64,000 nucleotides of DNA from Camarhynchus parvulus (GCF_901933205.1 NC_044574.1:20879733-20943732); one strand, 5' to 3'. Shown: positions 1-12,277, counted from the stretch's first letter. Notes: generated from the letters alone by a model not told the origin. A program made the numbers and translations.

Positions 1-2640
1 AAGAAAACAGATGTCTTTCTATCACACTCAATAAATTTGTGTTATGTACAGTCACCAGGATACTGGTAGTCAGGTTTTTTAGAATGTAAACCTTGCAAAT
101 AAAATGTAAGCAAATAGTCCCCCTTAAAAATAAAAATCTATTAAAGCACAATAAATGCTGGCATCTAGTTTCACTACGCTGGCATCGACTTTCACTAGTT
201 TCCAGCATGATACCTGTTGTTTTCCACATGCCCTTGGTCTAGTGTGCATCATAGCATGTTCTGAAAAGAAAATGTCAAAATCAAAAATTATTTGAGACTG
301 TCCTTCATATAATGATATATACATACTCATATTTCTGTTCTCATAATAGCCAAAGAGGTTTGGAGAAACCCCAGGTTTACATGTCCCATATTATAGGAAA
401 GCTATTTCTTCAGTCAGTGTTTTAGTGGGCTTGGTTGATGAGAGCAGCAGTAGAGGTGGTTTGGTTAGAAGCTGAAACTTACTGAGAAAAGAACATGACT
501 GTTGAAAAGTACTGACAAGAAAGGACTGACAGAGAAAGGACTCCCAGGCTGAAACTGCCAGCCTGGGAACTCGGCAGAGGAATGATAAACGTCCTTGAAG
601 TACAGCTTGATACACAGAGACTTGACACATCCTGAGATACCACTGACAAGCACAAAAAACAAGGCACTGTAACAGCAACTTATTGTCTGAAAGGGTGGAA
701 AACTGTCTGGAAAAATAAAATTACCCTGAAAGAACAGAAAATACCATCATCTACTGGCTGTTAAGGTTAAAAAAAATCAAAATTAAGTGCATCTACTGTC
801 TGGTCTAAGTAGTATGTCCTATGCCCTCTTATATCTCTATAACAGGACATTTATTTTCATCAAAAAAGGAGCCTCTCTCTCTCTGAGAACTCCCCACTCT
901 GCTCCTACTTTTCCTTTCTCAGATTGAATTCTCCACATTAACTTTTGATGAAATCTTGGACTGCCACTGTCTGACTTCAGACTCAGACACAGATTGTCAC
1001 TGAAGTGAGATTCAGTCTGTTACCTTGTTGTACCCCATTTTTGGGGTTCGTTTGGTTTGCCCTCCTGCCTCCTGGATGGTTGGATCTCCATCTGTAATCA
1101 GTTTATCCTTCCATTTGGGATTGTTTTTCCTCTTCTGAAACCTGTCTAATTCACTTGATAGTGATGAAATGCTTATCTCCCAATTACTATGTTGTACCTG
1201 TTGTTAAATTGCTGATAAGTTGCTTTAGTAATGATAAGTTTCTATAAGAGGATATGTCTACATGGCTGTCACTGTTATTGCTTACTTCTACATGATTTAT
1301 TACTGTTATTATTGATTGTTGACACACTTTTGATTGATCCTATATCAATAAAAGTTAATAATAATTTGTAATAGTTTGAGATATATGTGCTCTGTTAATC
1401 ATAGGCATACTTGTTAGTGGTTTAGTGATTGTTTACATGGTAATGGTGATTCGTGTGGTATTTGTGGTAACCTATAATAGTAGAGAAATTTAAAGGATAA
1501 AGTGTCTGTGTCCCTGTGTATTAAAAAATCCTACTAACCCTTTGTTAGAATTTTTATACATCTGAAGAGCAGTAAGACTTAAGATTTTGACAATCATTAG
1601 ACTCAACAGATCCAAGCTTCTTTGTCAAAAGTACTGACTAAAATGAAATGAATGATTGTTTAGACAGCATCACTTCAAACATTCTCAAGTACCTAATGAA
1701 ACAGAGATGTGTTTTCTTTTTATTTGAGTTGTCAAAAGTTTGAGGGTGTATCAACAGTTTCATATTATCAATAAATATAAGTAATTTGAATACAATGTTT
1801 GGGTTTTAAAAGACAGGAGGAGGGAGGATTAGCTACAGTTAGGATGGAGAGAAGGTTAGCTATTATTCTATGTAGACATCTACTTCTAATGTTGTAAAAA
1901 AAGACAGGATACACCAAGACAGCATGGAAAAAGCATGTTTTTCCTCAGTCCTAAATTGACATGTAAGTAAAAATTTATTACAACCTGTAGCTAAGTAAAT
2001 CACATATTACGTAAGCTCTCAAATGAGAAGTCTAAAAATATTTCTTGCAATATAAGATTTCAGAAAACAAGGTTAATACAAATTTTATAAGACATTTAAA
2101 ACATGTTGTTGAGGGCAATTTTTGTGGATTATCTAGACTGTGATACTTATGTCTGAAAAGAGCAAGTTTCATTAAGTCTTAATGATTTAAAAGAAGTAAA
2201 AGTGACAGAATCACTTCAATTGAGCAGCAAAGAACACATCGTAGAGTATTTCCAGCTCTGAGACAATGTCCCGTTCAGTACATCTATATATCCAAAAATT
2301 ATCTGCATCATGAATTCAAAGGCAGGACAAAAAATTCTTATAGATATTTGGAGCAAACTTTAACTTATACATTTACATATATATGTTGGATATTATTTCT
2401 GGTTAAATCTGTGGATTTTATGGTTTTGTTCTTGTTACAGAGTTTTTTTTACAGTAACTACATATGTGTGGCTTGACAGCACAGTACTCTCTAAAAGGCC
2501 TCTGTAATTCTTTCTGCTTACAAGAGGGTTCTAAATGACTTTTTTTACCTCTCTTCATAAAAGTTTATGGTCATACACAATTTATCTGACACTACCTCCA
2601 CTGAAATAAAACCAAATAGATGAGAAAAAAAAATCACAAG
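1..2640. other. Unique AT-rich non-coding sequence
   Basis: No gene or transposon is recognisable. Only short open frames occur and none resembles a known protein. The block holds one clean hairpin (542-568) and a short CT run near 880. The region around 890-1130 is somewhat richer in GC and pyrimidine than its surroundings, but I cannot assign it to any family. Confidence 0.6.
542..568. repeat. Perfect 10-bp inverted repeat (hairpin)
   Basis: The arm TCCCAGGCTG (542-551) is followed by a 7-base loop (AAACTGC) and its exact complement CAGCCTGGGA (559-568). The stem is GC-rich inside an AT-rich neighbourhood. It is too short for a typical microRNA precursor by itself, and the flanks do not extend the pairing. 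Its function is unknown. Confidence 0.7.
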
Positions 2641-2654
2641 AATCTATGCTAAGG

Positions 2655-2737
2655 TTAACCATGAGTGGGTGAAGGGAAAGTGGTGGTTGCAGCCTTTCTG
2701 GGTTTTAGTAAAACTTTTAATACTGTCCCTCTGTACA
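2655..2737 (+). mobile_element. CR1 LINE fragment (reverse-transcriptase piece)
   Basis: This stretch matches the CR1 ORF2 region that normally encodes the 'DFSKAFDTV' part of the reverse transcriptase. Here it reads roughly as FSKTFNTVP before an LTR interrupts it. In CR1 this region lies downstream of the 'PIYKKG' region, yet PIYKKG occurs later, at 3377-3400. The piece is therefore probably a separate CR1 insertion from the one that follows, or a rearranged part of it. It is short, old and non-functional. Confidence 0.55.
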
Positions 2738-3095
2738 GTTTTGGATTGGGATAGAATTTTCTTTTTTTTTCACAACAGCCACTATGGGGATGTTGTGTGT
2801 TTGTGCAAAAACATTGTTGATAACACAGGGATTTTACGGCAAATGCTGAGCAGCGCTTGCACCGAGTCAATGCCTTTTGTGTGTCTCATCCCATGTCACC
2901 AGAAGTAGGCTGCAGGTGCACAAGGGGTTACGAGGGGGCACAGCTGACCCCAACCGACCCAAGGGGTATTCCACATCATAAGACATCATGCTAAGCAATA
3001 AGTCTAGTAGAGAGGTTGGCAAGATAGACATGCTTCAGGGACTGGCTGTGCATCAGTTGGTGGTGAGCAATTGTTTTCATTTACATCATGAAACA
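2738..3095 (+). mobile_element. ERVL-type solo LTR, nested in CR1 sequence
   Basis: It has the same internal order as the LTRs near 5350, 25429, 28622 and 60508: a 'GGGATAGA' start, a 'TTGATAACACAGGGA' block, 'GCTGAGCAGCGCTTG', an 'ACAGCTGACC' block, 'GGTATTCCACATCATAAGACATCATGC', and a 3' part ending around 'GGTGGTGAGCAATTG'. No pol or gag is attached, so it is a solo LTR or fragment. CR1-like sequence lies on both sides. No clear target-site duplication was found. The 3' boundary is approximate. Confidence 0.75.
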
Positions 3096-3149
3096 CATGA
3101 CCAATGAGCAAGCTGCTGCAGAGAATGCTTTCCAACACTGCCTCAGCGC

Positions 3150-4436
3150 TGAGGGAAAGCAAAAGCAGAGAATTTCTCAGAGTTCACCATGATTTTGCTT
3201 GATTTCAGTGCTGCAACAGGCGATATGAATTTGTAGAATGTCTTAAATCTATGGGGCCTTTTGGGTTTCATCTCAAAGTACTGAATGATCTTGTCAGTGT
3301 TATGGCAGATATTTTGATCATTTACCAATGGTCTTAGGAGGCTGGGGACATCCCCACTGATTGAAAACTAGTCAACATTGTTCCAATTTACAAGAAAGGC
3401 ACAAAGAAATAGAAGAGAGTTAGAACAGAATGGAATATAATAGAAAACGTCAGAGGAATATTTCATGATCTTGACTTTGACACAGTCTCACACAAAATCA
3501 TTGTTGCTCTTGGTTTGATGGATGGACTTCTAAATGGATGGAACTGGATTAATCAATGATATAAAGGGATTAAACACAGACTCAGCAAGTGGTTGGATGA
3601 TACTGAGTGATGCAGTTGATATGCTAGAAGGAAGGGATGCAATCCAGAGGGAACCTTGACAGACTTGAGGATTGGTATAATGTGAACCTCATGAAGTTCA
3701 ACAAGGCAAAGTGCAAGACCCTTTTCTGGACTGGGCAAATCCCCAGTATCACAACAGACTGGGGGATGGATGGATTAGGAGGAGCCATGCTGAAAAAGGA
3801 GTTGGGGATATTGGTAGATGAGAAGTTACATGTCAGCTGACAAGGTACACTTGAAGGACAAAAAGCCAATCATATCCTTAGCTCATGAAAAGAACTGTGG
3901 CAGCCAGTTGAGGGAGGAAATTCTTTCCCTATACTCTTCTCTGGTGAGGTGCCTCCTTGAGTGCTGCATCCAACTTTGGGGCACCCAGGACATAAAAACA
4001 TGGATCTGTTAAAGTGGACCCATAGTAAGGCCATGAAAATAATGAGAATGGTGAAAACCTCTCCTGTGAGGAACAGGCTGAGAGGTTTGGGATTGTTTAG
4101 CATAGAACAGAAAAGGTAGGGGTGGAGACCTTATTTTGGCCTTTCAGTATTTAAAGGTGAATTCTAGAAAGATGATTTTTTTTTTTTTTTTATGATGGCC
4201 ACCTGTGATAGTACAAAAGCTAACAGATTAAAATTAAAAGCATTGTCAGGCACTGGAACAGGTTGTCCAGAGAAGCTTTGAATTCCCCATCATTAGAAAT
4301 GTTCTAGGTCAAGCTGGATGGGGCTTTGAGAAATTTGATCTAGTGGAAGGTGTCCCTGCCGATGGCAGAACTTTGGAGCTGTGTGGTTTTCAAAGGTCCT
4401 TTTCAACCCCAAACCATTCTATGATTCTACAATTCT
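3150..4436 (+). mobile_element. CR1 LINE, degraded ORF2 plus 3' end
   Basis: This is an old CR1 non-LTR retrotransposon copy. Landmarks in order are IVPIYKKG (3377-3400), FDTVSH (3476-3493), FNKAKC (3697-3714), the C-terminal domain near 3880-4010, and a 3' UTR ending in 'CCATTCTATGATTCTACAATTCT' near 4436. Part of the reverse transcriptase between about 3545 and 3610 is missing, including a recognisable FADD catalytic motif. Frames are broken many times, and a poly-T run sits at 4180-4194. The 5' start is uncertain; similarity becomes clear from about 3190. Confidence 0.85.
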
Positions 4437-5349
4437 AAAACCTAAAAATGTGAAGCTCATTCTTTTTGCCCTTTCCACACTGTAATAGATTCCATTTCCA
4501 TTCTCTTTTTCTGTGTTGTAAAACAGAGTATAAAAAACAAGTTACAGATTTCACTGGGAAAATATTCTAAAACTATCTTCTGTGAATTTACTTTTGGTGT
4601 CAATGGTTCATGTTAGCAATTTAACTATATATAGTGTATCTGTTATCACTTCATGTAGTGTTTCAAGTATAGTTGAAAAGATTACACTAGAATACTCCAG
4701 AACTGCCACTTTGACTAGTACTTGGAGCATTACTGTACTGCAGTTTTCACAAATACTATTATTTACATTGATACATTGGTACTTAAAATACCCATTCTTC
4801 TCATAATGTGTAGTGAGAATGTATAACAAAGCAGTGCTTCTGTCTAAGGAGAAATTTCAGCACAAGATGCTAGCTGAAAGCCACTGTATCTATTAAACCC
4901 TGAGAGGAAAAAAATAGAAAAAAAACAAGCCAAGATAATATGTAGAATCTCTTATTTAACTTTCGTGTATGCTACATTAAATTTCTAAACCTCATTTGCA
5001 TTATTTGAACTATCCATTACAATTCATTTACAAGCGAAAAATTACTACAAAGATATGCGTACAGTAATGTACAAAATGATTCAAGTTTAATACATAGTTT
5101 AACTTTTCTGAGCCATGTTTACTGCAGAAATACACCTTCTCAGTCCGCTATGAAAATCATAGAAATAGCTATTATTCTTGAAGACATCAAGTCCTTAAAA
5201 GGAATTTGAACAACTTTATGCAATTATTTTTATATGATATTTCAAATACAAATCTAGTATTATTTTATAATCTATGTTAATGAATTATTTCATATGTTGT
5301 GGTATCAAAAATTAGCATGTAGTAACTATGGAAGATTAATAAATTATTT
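4437..5349. other. Unique AT-rich non-coding sequence
   Basis: Nothing is recognisable here apart from short chance open frames. It lies between the CR1 3' end and the ERVL-like remnant. Confidence 0.5.
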
Positions 5350-5935
5350 TACCGACCTGGGCTAGAATACAGTGAATTTTATTCATTGCAGATTGCATGG
5401 TGATATGTTTTTGATTTATGACCAAGACAGTGTTGAAAACACACTGGTGTTTTCATTGTTGTTGAACAGTGCTTACTTTAAGTCAAGGACTTTTATCCAT
5501 GCATGCTGCCCAGCCAGTGAGTAGTCTGAGGATGCAGGAGAAGCTGAGAGGAGACATAGCTGGAACGGCTGACCTAAATTGACCTAAGGGATACCCCATA
5601 CCACATTATGTCATTCTCAGCAATAAAAGATGTGGAGAAAAGGAGGAAGGAGGTGAAGTTCTGAATACAACATCTGATTGCCCAAAACTGTTTGTCCCTG
5701 CTACATGTGGTGAGTTCTGCTTTCCTTGACATGGCTGATCATCTGCCTGGTGATGGTAAGCAGTGAATCAATTCCTTATTTTGGTTTGCTTCCATGCACA
5801 GTTTTTGCTTAATCCTTTAAACTGTCCTTATCTCAGCCTTCACCAATCTGATTCTTTTCCCCATTGCATTGTGAGGGAAGAGAGCAAGTAGCTGTGTGGT
5901 GCTGAGCTGCCTACTGGGGTTAAGCTACAACAATC
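5350..5935 (+). mobile_element. ERVL-type LTR (upstream LTR of remnant)
   Basis: This is a near full-length LTR of the family described at 2738. It runs from 'CTGGGCTAGAATAC' through 'TTGTTGAACAGTGCTTAC', the 'GACATAGCTGG' block, a TTATGTCA site (5606-5613), an AATAAA-like box near 5621, and a terminal 'GCTGCCTACTGGGGTTAA'. The same 3' terminal motif recurs at about 6560-6575, so the two LTRs probably bracket one element. The copy is well diverged. Confidence 0.75.
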
Positions 5936-6364
5936 CTTTATGGAACCCAAGGTGAGTCTTGAAGGGTTTGTGATAAGGACAGATTTCAGTGTGATAGACT
6001 GAATTTATAGCTGCTGTAACTGTTCAGCTATTAACTACTAGTCTCCTGTTCTTGCCATGGGGCTTGCTTGCCTTATTGTATATAAAAGTCTAGAGCTTGT
6101 TAGCGGCTGCTTTCACTATTTTCTGTATTGCTTGTCATCTTACTGTGCTATGCCTGTGAACATTTTGAAAACAGCAACAACAATCTGCCTTGGTTAGTAG
6201 ATGGACATGGCATTTTTGCTCTTCCTGTGCTGCTGTACTGGACAGGCTGGAAGCTGAATCAGAACTCCAGTTAAAGGGACTAGGACCTGTGGATAAGTCT
6301 GCATGGGCACAGGGATAACTTATAGGTATTTGTGTCCATTGGAAAGGCCATTTCAGAGCATTCC
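5936..6364 (+). mobile_element. ERVL-like internal remnant
   Basis: This short segment lies between two LTRs of the same family and orientation. Just after the upstream LTR the sequence 'GGAACCCAAGGTGAG' sits where a primer-binding site is expected, resembling a decayed 'GGCGCCCAACGTGGG' type; this is inference. No gag, pol or env frame is readable. A full internal region would be several kb, so most has been deleted. The stretch at 6170-6330 is the part I most associate with avian ERV internal sequence, from memory. Confidence 0.5.
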
Positions 6365-6585
6365 AATGTCCAGAGTTATAGTGTTTGTCTTCCCAAGTAG
6401 CTGCTAGGCATGAGGAAACGCTGCTTTCCCTTGAAAAAAATCTGCCTGCAACAAGAAGTAGTGAACAAGTTCCTTACATTGTTTTTCTTGTGCATGAAGA
6501 TTTTGCTTTAATAAGCTTAAGCAATCAGGGAGTGTTAAGCAGCTCTCTGGTGCTTAGCTGCCTACTGGGGTTAACTTAAACAATT
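6365..6585 (+). mobile_element. ERVL-type LTR, 5'-truncated (downstream LTR of remnant)
   Basis: This keeps only the 3' half of the LTR. It begins at 'GTGTTTGTCTTCCCAAGTAG', corresponding to 25764-25776 in the LTR at 25429. It ends with 'TTAGCTGCCTACTGGGGTTAAC', matching the end of the LTR at 5350-5935. The upstream promoter half and some U5-like sequence are missing. Confidence 0.75.
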
Positions 6586-6744
6586 AACAGTGACTTTTAA
6601 GTTAGAATACGTCTTTATTTTCTGTTTTCCTATTATTGTTCAAATTTGTTTCTTTGTTAATAGATATGAGCTTTCACTCTCCTCATGTCCAACTTCTGAT
6701 AAAATTGCAAAGAAACAGTGACCCTGTGTTAAGGAGAAGAGTTT

Positions 6745-6758
6745 GTTACCATGGTAAC
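6745..6758. promoter_or_regulatory. Candidate RFX (X-box) binding site
   Basis: The 14-base sequence GTTACCATGGTAAC is a perfect palindrome. It fits the X-box layout bound by RFX-family transcription factors, two GTNRCC-type half-sites in inverted orientation with a two-base spacer. It lies about 160 bases downstream of the ERVL remnant, in unique sequence. Occupancy and target gene are unknown. Confidence 0.45.
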
Positions 6759-7431
6759 GGCTGAATAATTACAAACTAAGAGTCTGACTTCATTGCTAAA
6801 CTGAAATTATAGATGTTTTATCATGCATTCCACCTGTATTGAGATATCTCACATAAACTTTTGATCTTATCTTCTGTGAGAAACTAACTGATTTGAAATA
6901 TTTACCACATGTATCTTTAATTTGAACTTGTTTAACTGATGAGTAATGATGGGAGGAAAGAGAAATGCTAGCAATGGCATTTCACAAAGCCTGCCTAGGC
7001 ATATTCAGGAAGTTTGTAGTAGAGCAGACACCTGAATTATGAGACACGTAATCTAGGGCCAACTCTATTATGGTGGAATTGTTTAGCATCCTAGATAAAT
7101 TAATAAACAACAAATATCTGAGTCTATGATCCTGTTATCACTTTCTATGAGGAATTTTTAAGGATTCTGAGGAAAAAAAAAGATGGAGTTTCATTGTTAC
7201 TGATTGAACAAATTTGTAATTCTCTGTATGTTATTTCAAGTGTCGATGTCTTCGGCTTCATTTGTGTTTTGTTAATATATACATTTTAAAACAACAAAGG
7301 CTATCTACAATTTTTAAAAATTCTTTGTGAACTCAATTTAAGTATTTTTAAATTCTTTCAGATCATATGAATATAGAAAGAAATTTAGAAAAAAATAAAT
7401 TGGAGAAGCTGTGTCTATCAAGTACCAAAAA

Positions 7432-7483
7432 AATGAATGAATGAATGAATGAATGAATGAATGAATGAATGAATGAATGAATG
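7432..7483. repeat. (AATG)13 microsatellite
   Basis: Thirteen uninterrupted AATG units (52 bp) with no internal mismatch. Perfect tetranucleotide tracts of this length are usually length-polymorphic. Confidence 0.97.
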
Positions 7484-9461
7484 TTACATGTAAAACCTCC
7501 TCATTCTGTTATCATTACACTGTACTTAAACTGATCTGCATACTAGGGAGCATTAGCTGAAATGCAATTTTCAGTATAATGAGACAATCAGACTTAATAG
7601 AATGTAACAGGATACAAAGTACTTTGTTCTTTTGTATCAGCTGTGTTTTAACCTTATCAGAAAGCCAGATCAAAACTACTATTCAATAATTTGAAATGCA
7701 TATAGCATAAAATAAAATACAAATGTCCCTTTTGGGACTTAGAATTAGTGTTTTCAAATAGAAGATTAAAGACAGTGAAAAGATGCCTTTGAATTCAAAG
7801 GCTCAGTAGCAATAACACTGATTTCAGTTCTGGTATTTCAAAGAACATAATTCATACTAACTTGGACAACTATGTTCTTAGGTAAGAAAGATATTTAAAA
7901 ACTGTTGTGAGATCTTCTTGCTTTTTCCATTAATAATATAGGACAATCAAATTTCTCAGTCATTGTATGTCAGATACCAAAAGAATACTGATGTTTTTAA
8001 CATTGGTATGTGGAAAACAGAAGCAATCTGAATTAAATAAGACAAAACTTAAGATGCACCATGTAAGTCTATTTGTCATCTGTTATCTCCTCCATAACTG
8101 AAACATGAATGATTATTATACGTAAGGGACAACATACTTTTCAAGGCCATTGGTGATTTGTTTGCATACTTAGTATGTGAACAAAATTAAGAAAGTATGC
8201 TATAATTCTTTCTGTTTTGGCTATATATGTATCTTTTCCACAAAAAGGCTTTGATTTTCTTTATTTTTCACCTTATGAGAAATCAATACAGCAATTGTCA
8301 TAGGTGAATTTAAAAATTGTCTTCTTCGAGTGTTGTGCCATATTTATTTTTAAAAACCTACAAAACTAACCTTCCTATTATGATTGCTATCCCAATTATT
8401 TACAAATACTGAGGAAACCCTGTGTTTGGTGAGATTGTATTGTAGTACAAATTCTGTAAATACAATTTTTAAAAATAGTCTCTTCCTCAAATAGATAGTA
8501 AACTTCTGGAACTGTTTTATAGAGGCAAATGTCTACGGAACATTTGCATGTGCAACTGATCTGTTTTTGTTCAAAGTGCTTTACCAACAGAGAAGATGAA
8601 TGATGGTTGGGTTACTCAGGCTACTTCCGTACAGCTGTACTTAGCTGTGTATATTTGTCTTACACCTAATTTTTCACTTTTGAGATAATGCTGACTCAAA
8701 TGCTCAATGCTATTTTGACATGGATTCCTGAAGACTAAATGTGCTTTCTGTGGTTACTGATACACTTCACCCCGGCAGAATGCAAATCATTTAACAGCTG
8801 TTTTGAACATGATGTTCTAGGCTCAAGTTGCCAATATGACATTAACTAGGGATTTTCTATTTAAAAGGTTCTCCTCTCATTTAGGCATCATGAAAGTAGC
8901 AAAAGTCTGGTCCTCATGGAGTTTAGTTCGTTTTACTGAAAACTTGTTTTCTTTTATTATTCTATTAGTTATTTCTTTTTTTTTTTTTTAATTTTACTTG
9001 TGTCTTCACTGTTTTCTTATTAATCTATCTTTTCTTTCTACCATTCTTCTTTTTTATTACTTTGGCATTAATATTTTTACATTCAAAATACAAGTATTGA
9101 CTGAAAAGGAGGAAAACTTTATTATCTGAAAAACTACTATATCGAGTCCTCTTACAATAAACATTCTTTTTATCTCTTACAGATAATTTTTAAAGAAAAG
9201 CTCAAGGGAGAGAAAAAAATTTCTAAGTATCACAGTATATTTTATTTGGTAATGAGGATATGCTTAATATATGATTCCTAAGATCCTTTTTGATTATCCA
9301 CATGTGTGCATTAGAAAAGATGATCCCATTAGGAGATACCATCATCTCTTTGTCCGTTGTCTTCAGAGGAACATAAATTCAAGTTACTAAAACTTCAGCT
9401 TCTACTTACTGGATATTTCTTAGCTGTCACAAAAGTGAAACCATGGCTGCATCTGCTCCAT

Positions 9462-9572
9462 ATCAAGCAATCTGGTCTAGTGGGAGGTGTCCCTGTCCAT
9501 TGCAGGGGGCTTGGAACTCAATGCTCTTAAAGGCCCCATTTTAACTCAAACTATTATATGATTCCATACGCT
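9462..9572 (+). mobile_element. CR1 LINE 3' tail
   Basis: Only the last ~110 bases of a CR1 are present. It opens with 'AATCTGGTCTAGTGGGAGGTGTCCC', followed by 'CTTAAAGGCCCC' and 'ACTATTATATGATTCC', the decayed terminal repeat. Extreme 5' truncation is normal for CR1. Confidence 0.85.
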
Positions 9573-9942
9573 GTCACTAACTCTTTCATTTTTGTTTTGC
9601 AGATTTTACTTTTTACTCCAGAAAGCCAAGCATAGGCACAAAGAAAGTAAACACTAGTCACTGAAGTTCATTATAAATAACTGATAGTATGTGTCAACAG
9701 GGACTTAATAACCAATAATTTATTTTTTTTTCCAATAAGTTACAATGTCATCAGAAACAAGAATCGAAGGGGAGCTTTAGCAGATCTCACTGAAAGGGTA
9801 ATACTAAGAAAAAAGCATGCTGAAAATCATCATCATCGACACCTTCTTCATTTGGGGGAACCCCACAGGGGAGGATGTGTATCCATGTTCCCTGTTTCTT
9901 ATAACTGCTTTTACCCTTTCCTATAGGCATTTTCCCCCTTAA

Positions 9943-9980
9943 CTCCTTTCCCTCTCTCTCTCTGTCTCATTCTCTCTCCT
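9943..9980. repeat. CT-rich low-complexity run
   Basis: A short pyrimidine tract of CT units broken by a few other bases. Confidence 0.8.
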
Positions 9981-12178
9981 TTAGTTACTCCGAGGTAACC
10001 TTCGTAATTATAGTTCAGGTATGCCATCAACTACACATTCTGCTAATAAATGTTCATATATATGAACTTGTCTTAATATTCTTTCCGCAAAAAACATGTA
10101 TTTAGTTAGAAAGTCACAATTATTTTGTGAGGTAAATGAGAAGACAATTGCAGTATGTATTGTTATTATTTATTTCTCATCAGCCTTTTAATGCAGTTCA
10201 AAATGGGCAAGTATTGGCTCTAGCTGACTCAACTAGGCATTTTATTTCACTTTCATGCTTTTAATTTTGTTAAAACAATTTTGTCTATTACACCCCTGAA
10301 GCAATAAATCATCCAGCTTCCCTAATTGCCCTTCCTGTCATTTGAGAATTTCAACAGAAATATAAGAAACACCCACCTCTTTTGATCAGATCAAAGATTC
10401 CTTTAAAAGCTTGTATACTGATTTCTCACCAGGAAAAGACATGTCTTGCCTCTGTATTTTATTAATTATTTGTTTATTTAGCTTTTATGCATTTTTTCAG
10501 AAGGCTTTTTGCCTCTTTTAATTTTAAATAAGGTCATATCTTGTTAAAGTAGAAAAAAATTTATTTAAGCTTAGATATCTAATCTATTGATTTGAAAGGA
10601 ATTTTTACTGTAAATTATGCAGGTATACTTATATATTAGCTTAAAAACATAACTCCATATTTGATTTATATGATGAAAAAAGTTGAGTAAGTAAATAAAT
10701 TACTTCCTAATTCTGTTAGGGAAAGATTTAATTCCATGATTATCAGCATTAATTAGTACAGGACACATACCATACCTTCACTTTAGAACGTGTATTGTTT
10801 TGCAATTAGTTTGTGGTCATTCCAAATATTTGTGGAACATGTTTTCTCTTTTTCTTCCCTCCTCCCCTGACTTTTTTACCTGCATTTTTACATAAGAGAC
10901 CTCTTCTTATGACTAAACAGTATTCTAAAGCTGCAAAAATAAAATGCAGCAGTGTTTCTTATTGATCTATAGAAATATATATAGAAAAGTCACTTTCTAA
11001 TACATTTTTATGGTAACTGAAAATATGTACACTAAGATAATCCAATTAAACAAAACAAAACATATTTGGTAAAATTACCTGGACTCCTTTGGAAGCAAGG
11101 TACTATACCTAGTGGTTTTAGTACTATATTTATGTATATGGTTACAAGATATTGCAGAGCTTAAAAAATTGCTAAGGTGTATCTTTTGCTTTTTAGATAT
11201 CTACTAGAAAGATGTAAGGACAATGTGTGAATCCTAAAGACATAAAATTGAAATGAAAGTCTGTCAAAAGAAGGCGAGTAAGACACTGTCTAATTTGTCT
11301 TGCACAGGTGAAGTCTGTCCTTCTGGTATCTGAAGATATTTAAAAACTGGAGAAAATAGAAGAATTCCCTCTACCACTCTCTGGGAGAACTTGAAGCAGA
11401 TGGATAAACAGAATAAAGGAATGTCTGAGTATGTCTTGGTGAAGCACTATCAAGACTTTGGTCAAAATTAGCTTGAACATTCACTTGAACACATATGCAT
11501 TTGAAAATTCATGTTGAGTAGAAATGAATCAATGGTAAGTACAGGGAATATCACACCAAGATGTGTCAAGCTTGGGTTTCTACAGCTCCATTCTGTAATA
11601 GATATATTGCCTGCAAACTTGGAGAGCTACCAGCTGCCTGTTTTCAAGACAACCAGACCAGGCTTCCCACAAGCTGACAGTGCAATTTAGCAACAACAAG
11701 GATACCATCTTCAGAAAAGGACTAAGCAGTTTAATACTTATTTCAGGACGTATTTGTGTCTGAATTGTTTTATTTATTTTCTTTTATGATATTTTTTTCC
11801 TCCTTACCCATTTTTTATGATGTTTTTGTTTCCAGAGCTTCAGTGTTAGACAAAATAGAAACATAAAAGATAAAACACAAGCTCATTACCATTTCTTTTT
11901 GGTTAAACGAATTTTTGTCATTTAAAAATCAAGCAATAATCCACAATGGTACTGAATCATCAATAATAATTTGTTCCATCACTTGCTCTTAAGGAGGATC
12001 CATTTCCCACTGACATTAATGACTAAAATGCAGCTGTTTTCAAGAAAAATAAAAGCAGGTGTCTTAGCATCCAGGTTGTCATATGCATTGAAAATGTGGA
12101 ATGAAAAAGGTATTTCAATCAGAAAAAAAATCTAGTCATAAATATAATCCAAAAAGTATACTGGACATCTATCTATCA

Positions 12179-12277
12179 AAAAGAAACAAAACAATCAAAA
12201 TCTAAACAAACAAACAAACAAAAACCCAAAACCCACACCCAAAAAACCATCCCCAAAACACCAAAAAAGAAATCACC
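12179..12277. repeat. A/C-rich low-complexity tract with (CAAA)n
   Basis: Nearly all bases are A or C, with several CAAA units near 12204-12222 followed by AAACCC-like and CACCC-like runs. This looks like a decayed simple repeat. Confidence 0.8.

Larger units (their letters stand above)
6586..9461. other. Unique AT-rich non-coding sequence
   Basis: No gene is supported. It contains the RFX-type palindrome (6745-6758) and the AATG microsatellite (7432-7483). The interval 8700-8880 holds an octamer motif (ATGCAAAT, near 8780) and a CAGCTG E-box (near 8798), in a stretch that could be a conserved regulatory element. Conservation cannot be judged from one sequence. Confidence 0.5.

Noticed and set aside
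11280..11540. Possible exon bounded by TTGCACAG and ATGGTAAGT
   Set aside because: Splice-like signals alone are common by chance; the interval has stops in every frame checked and no similarity.
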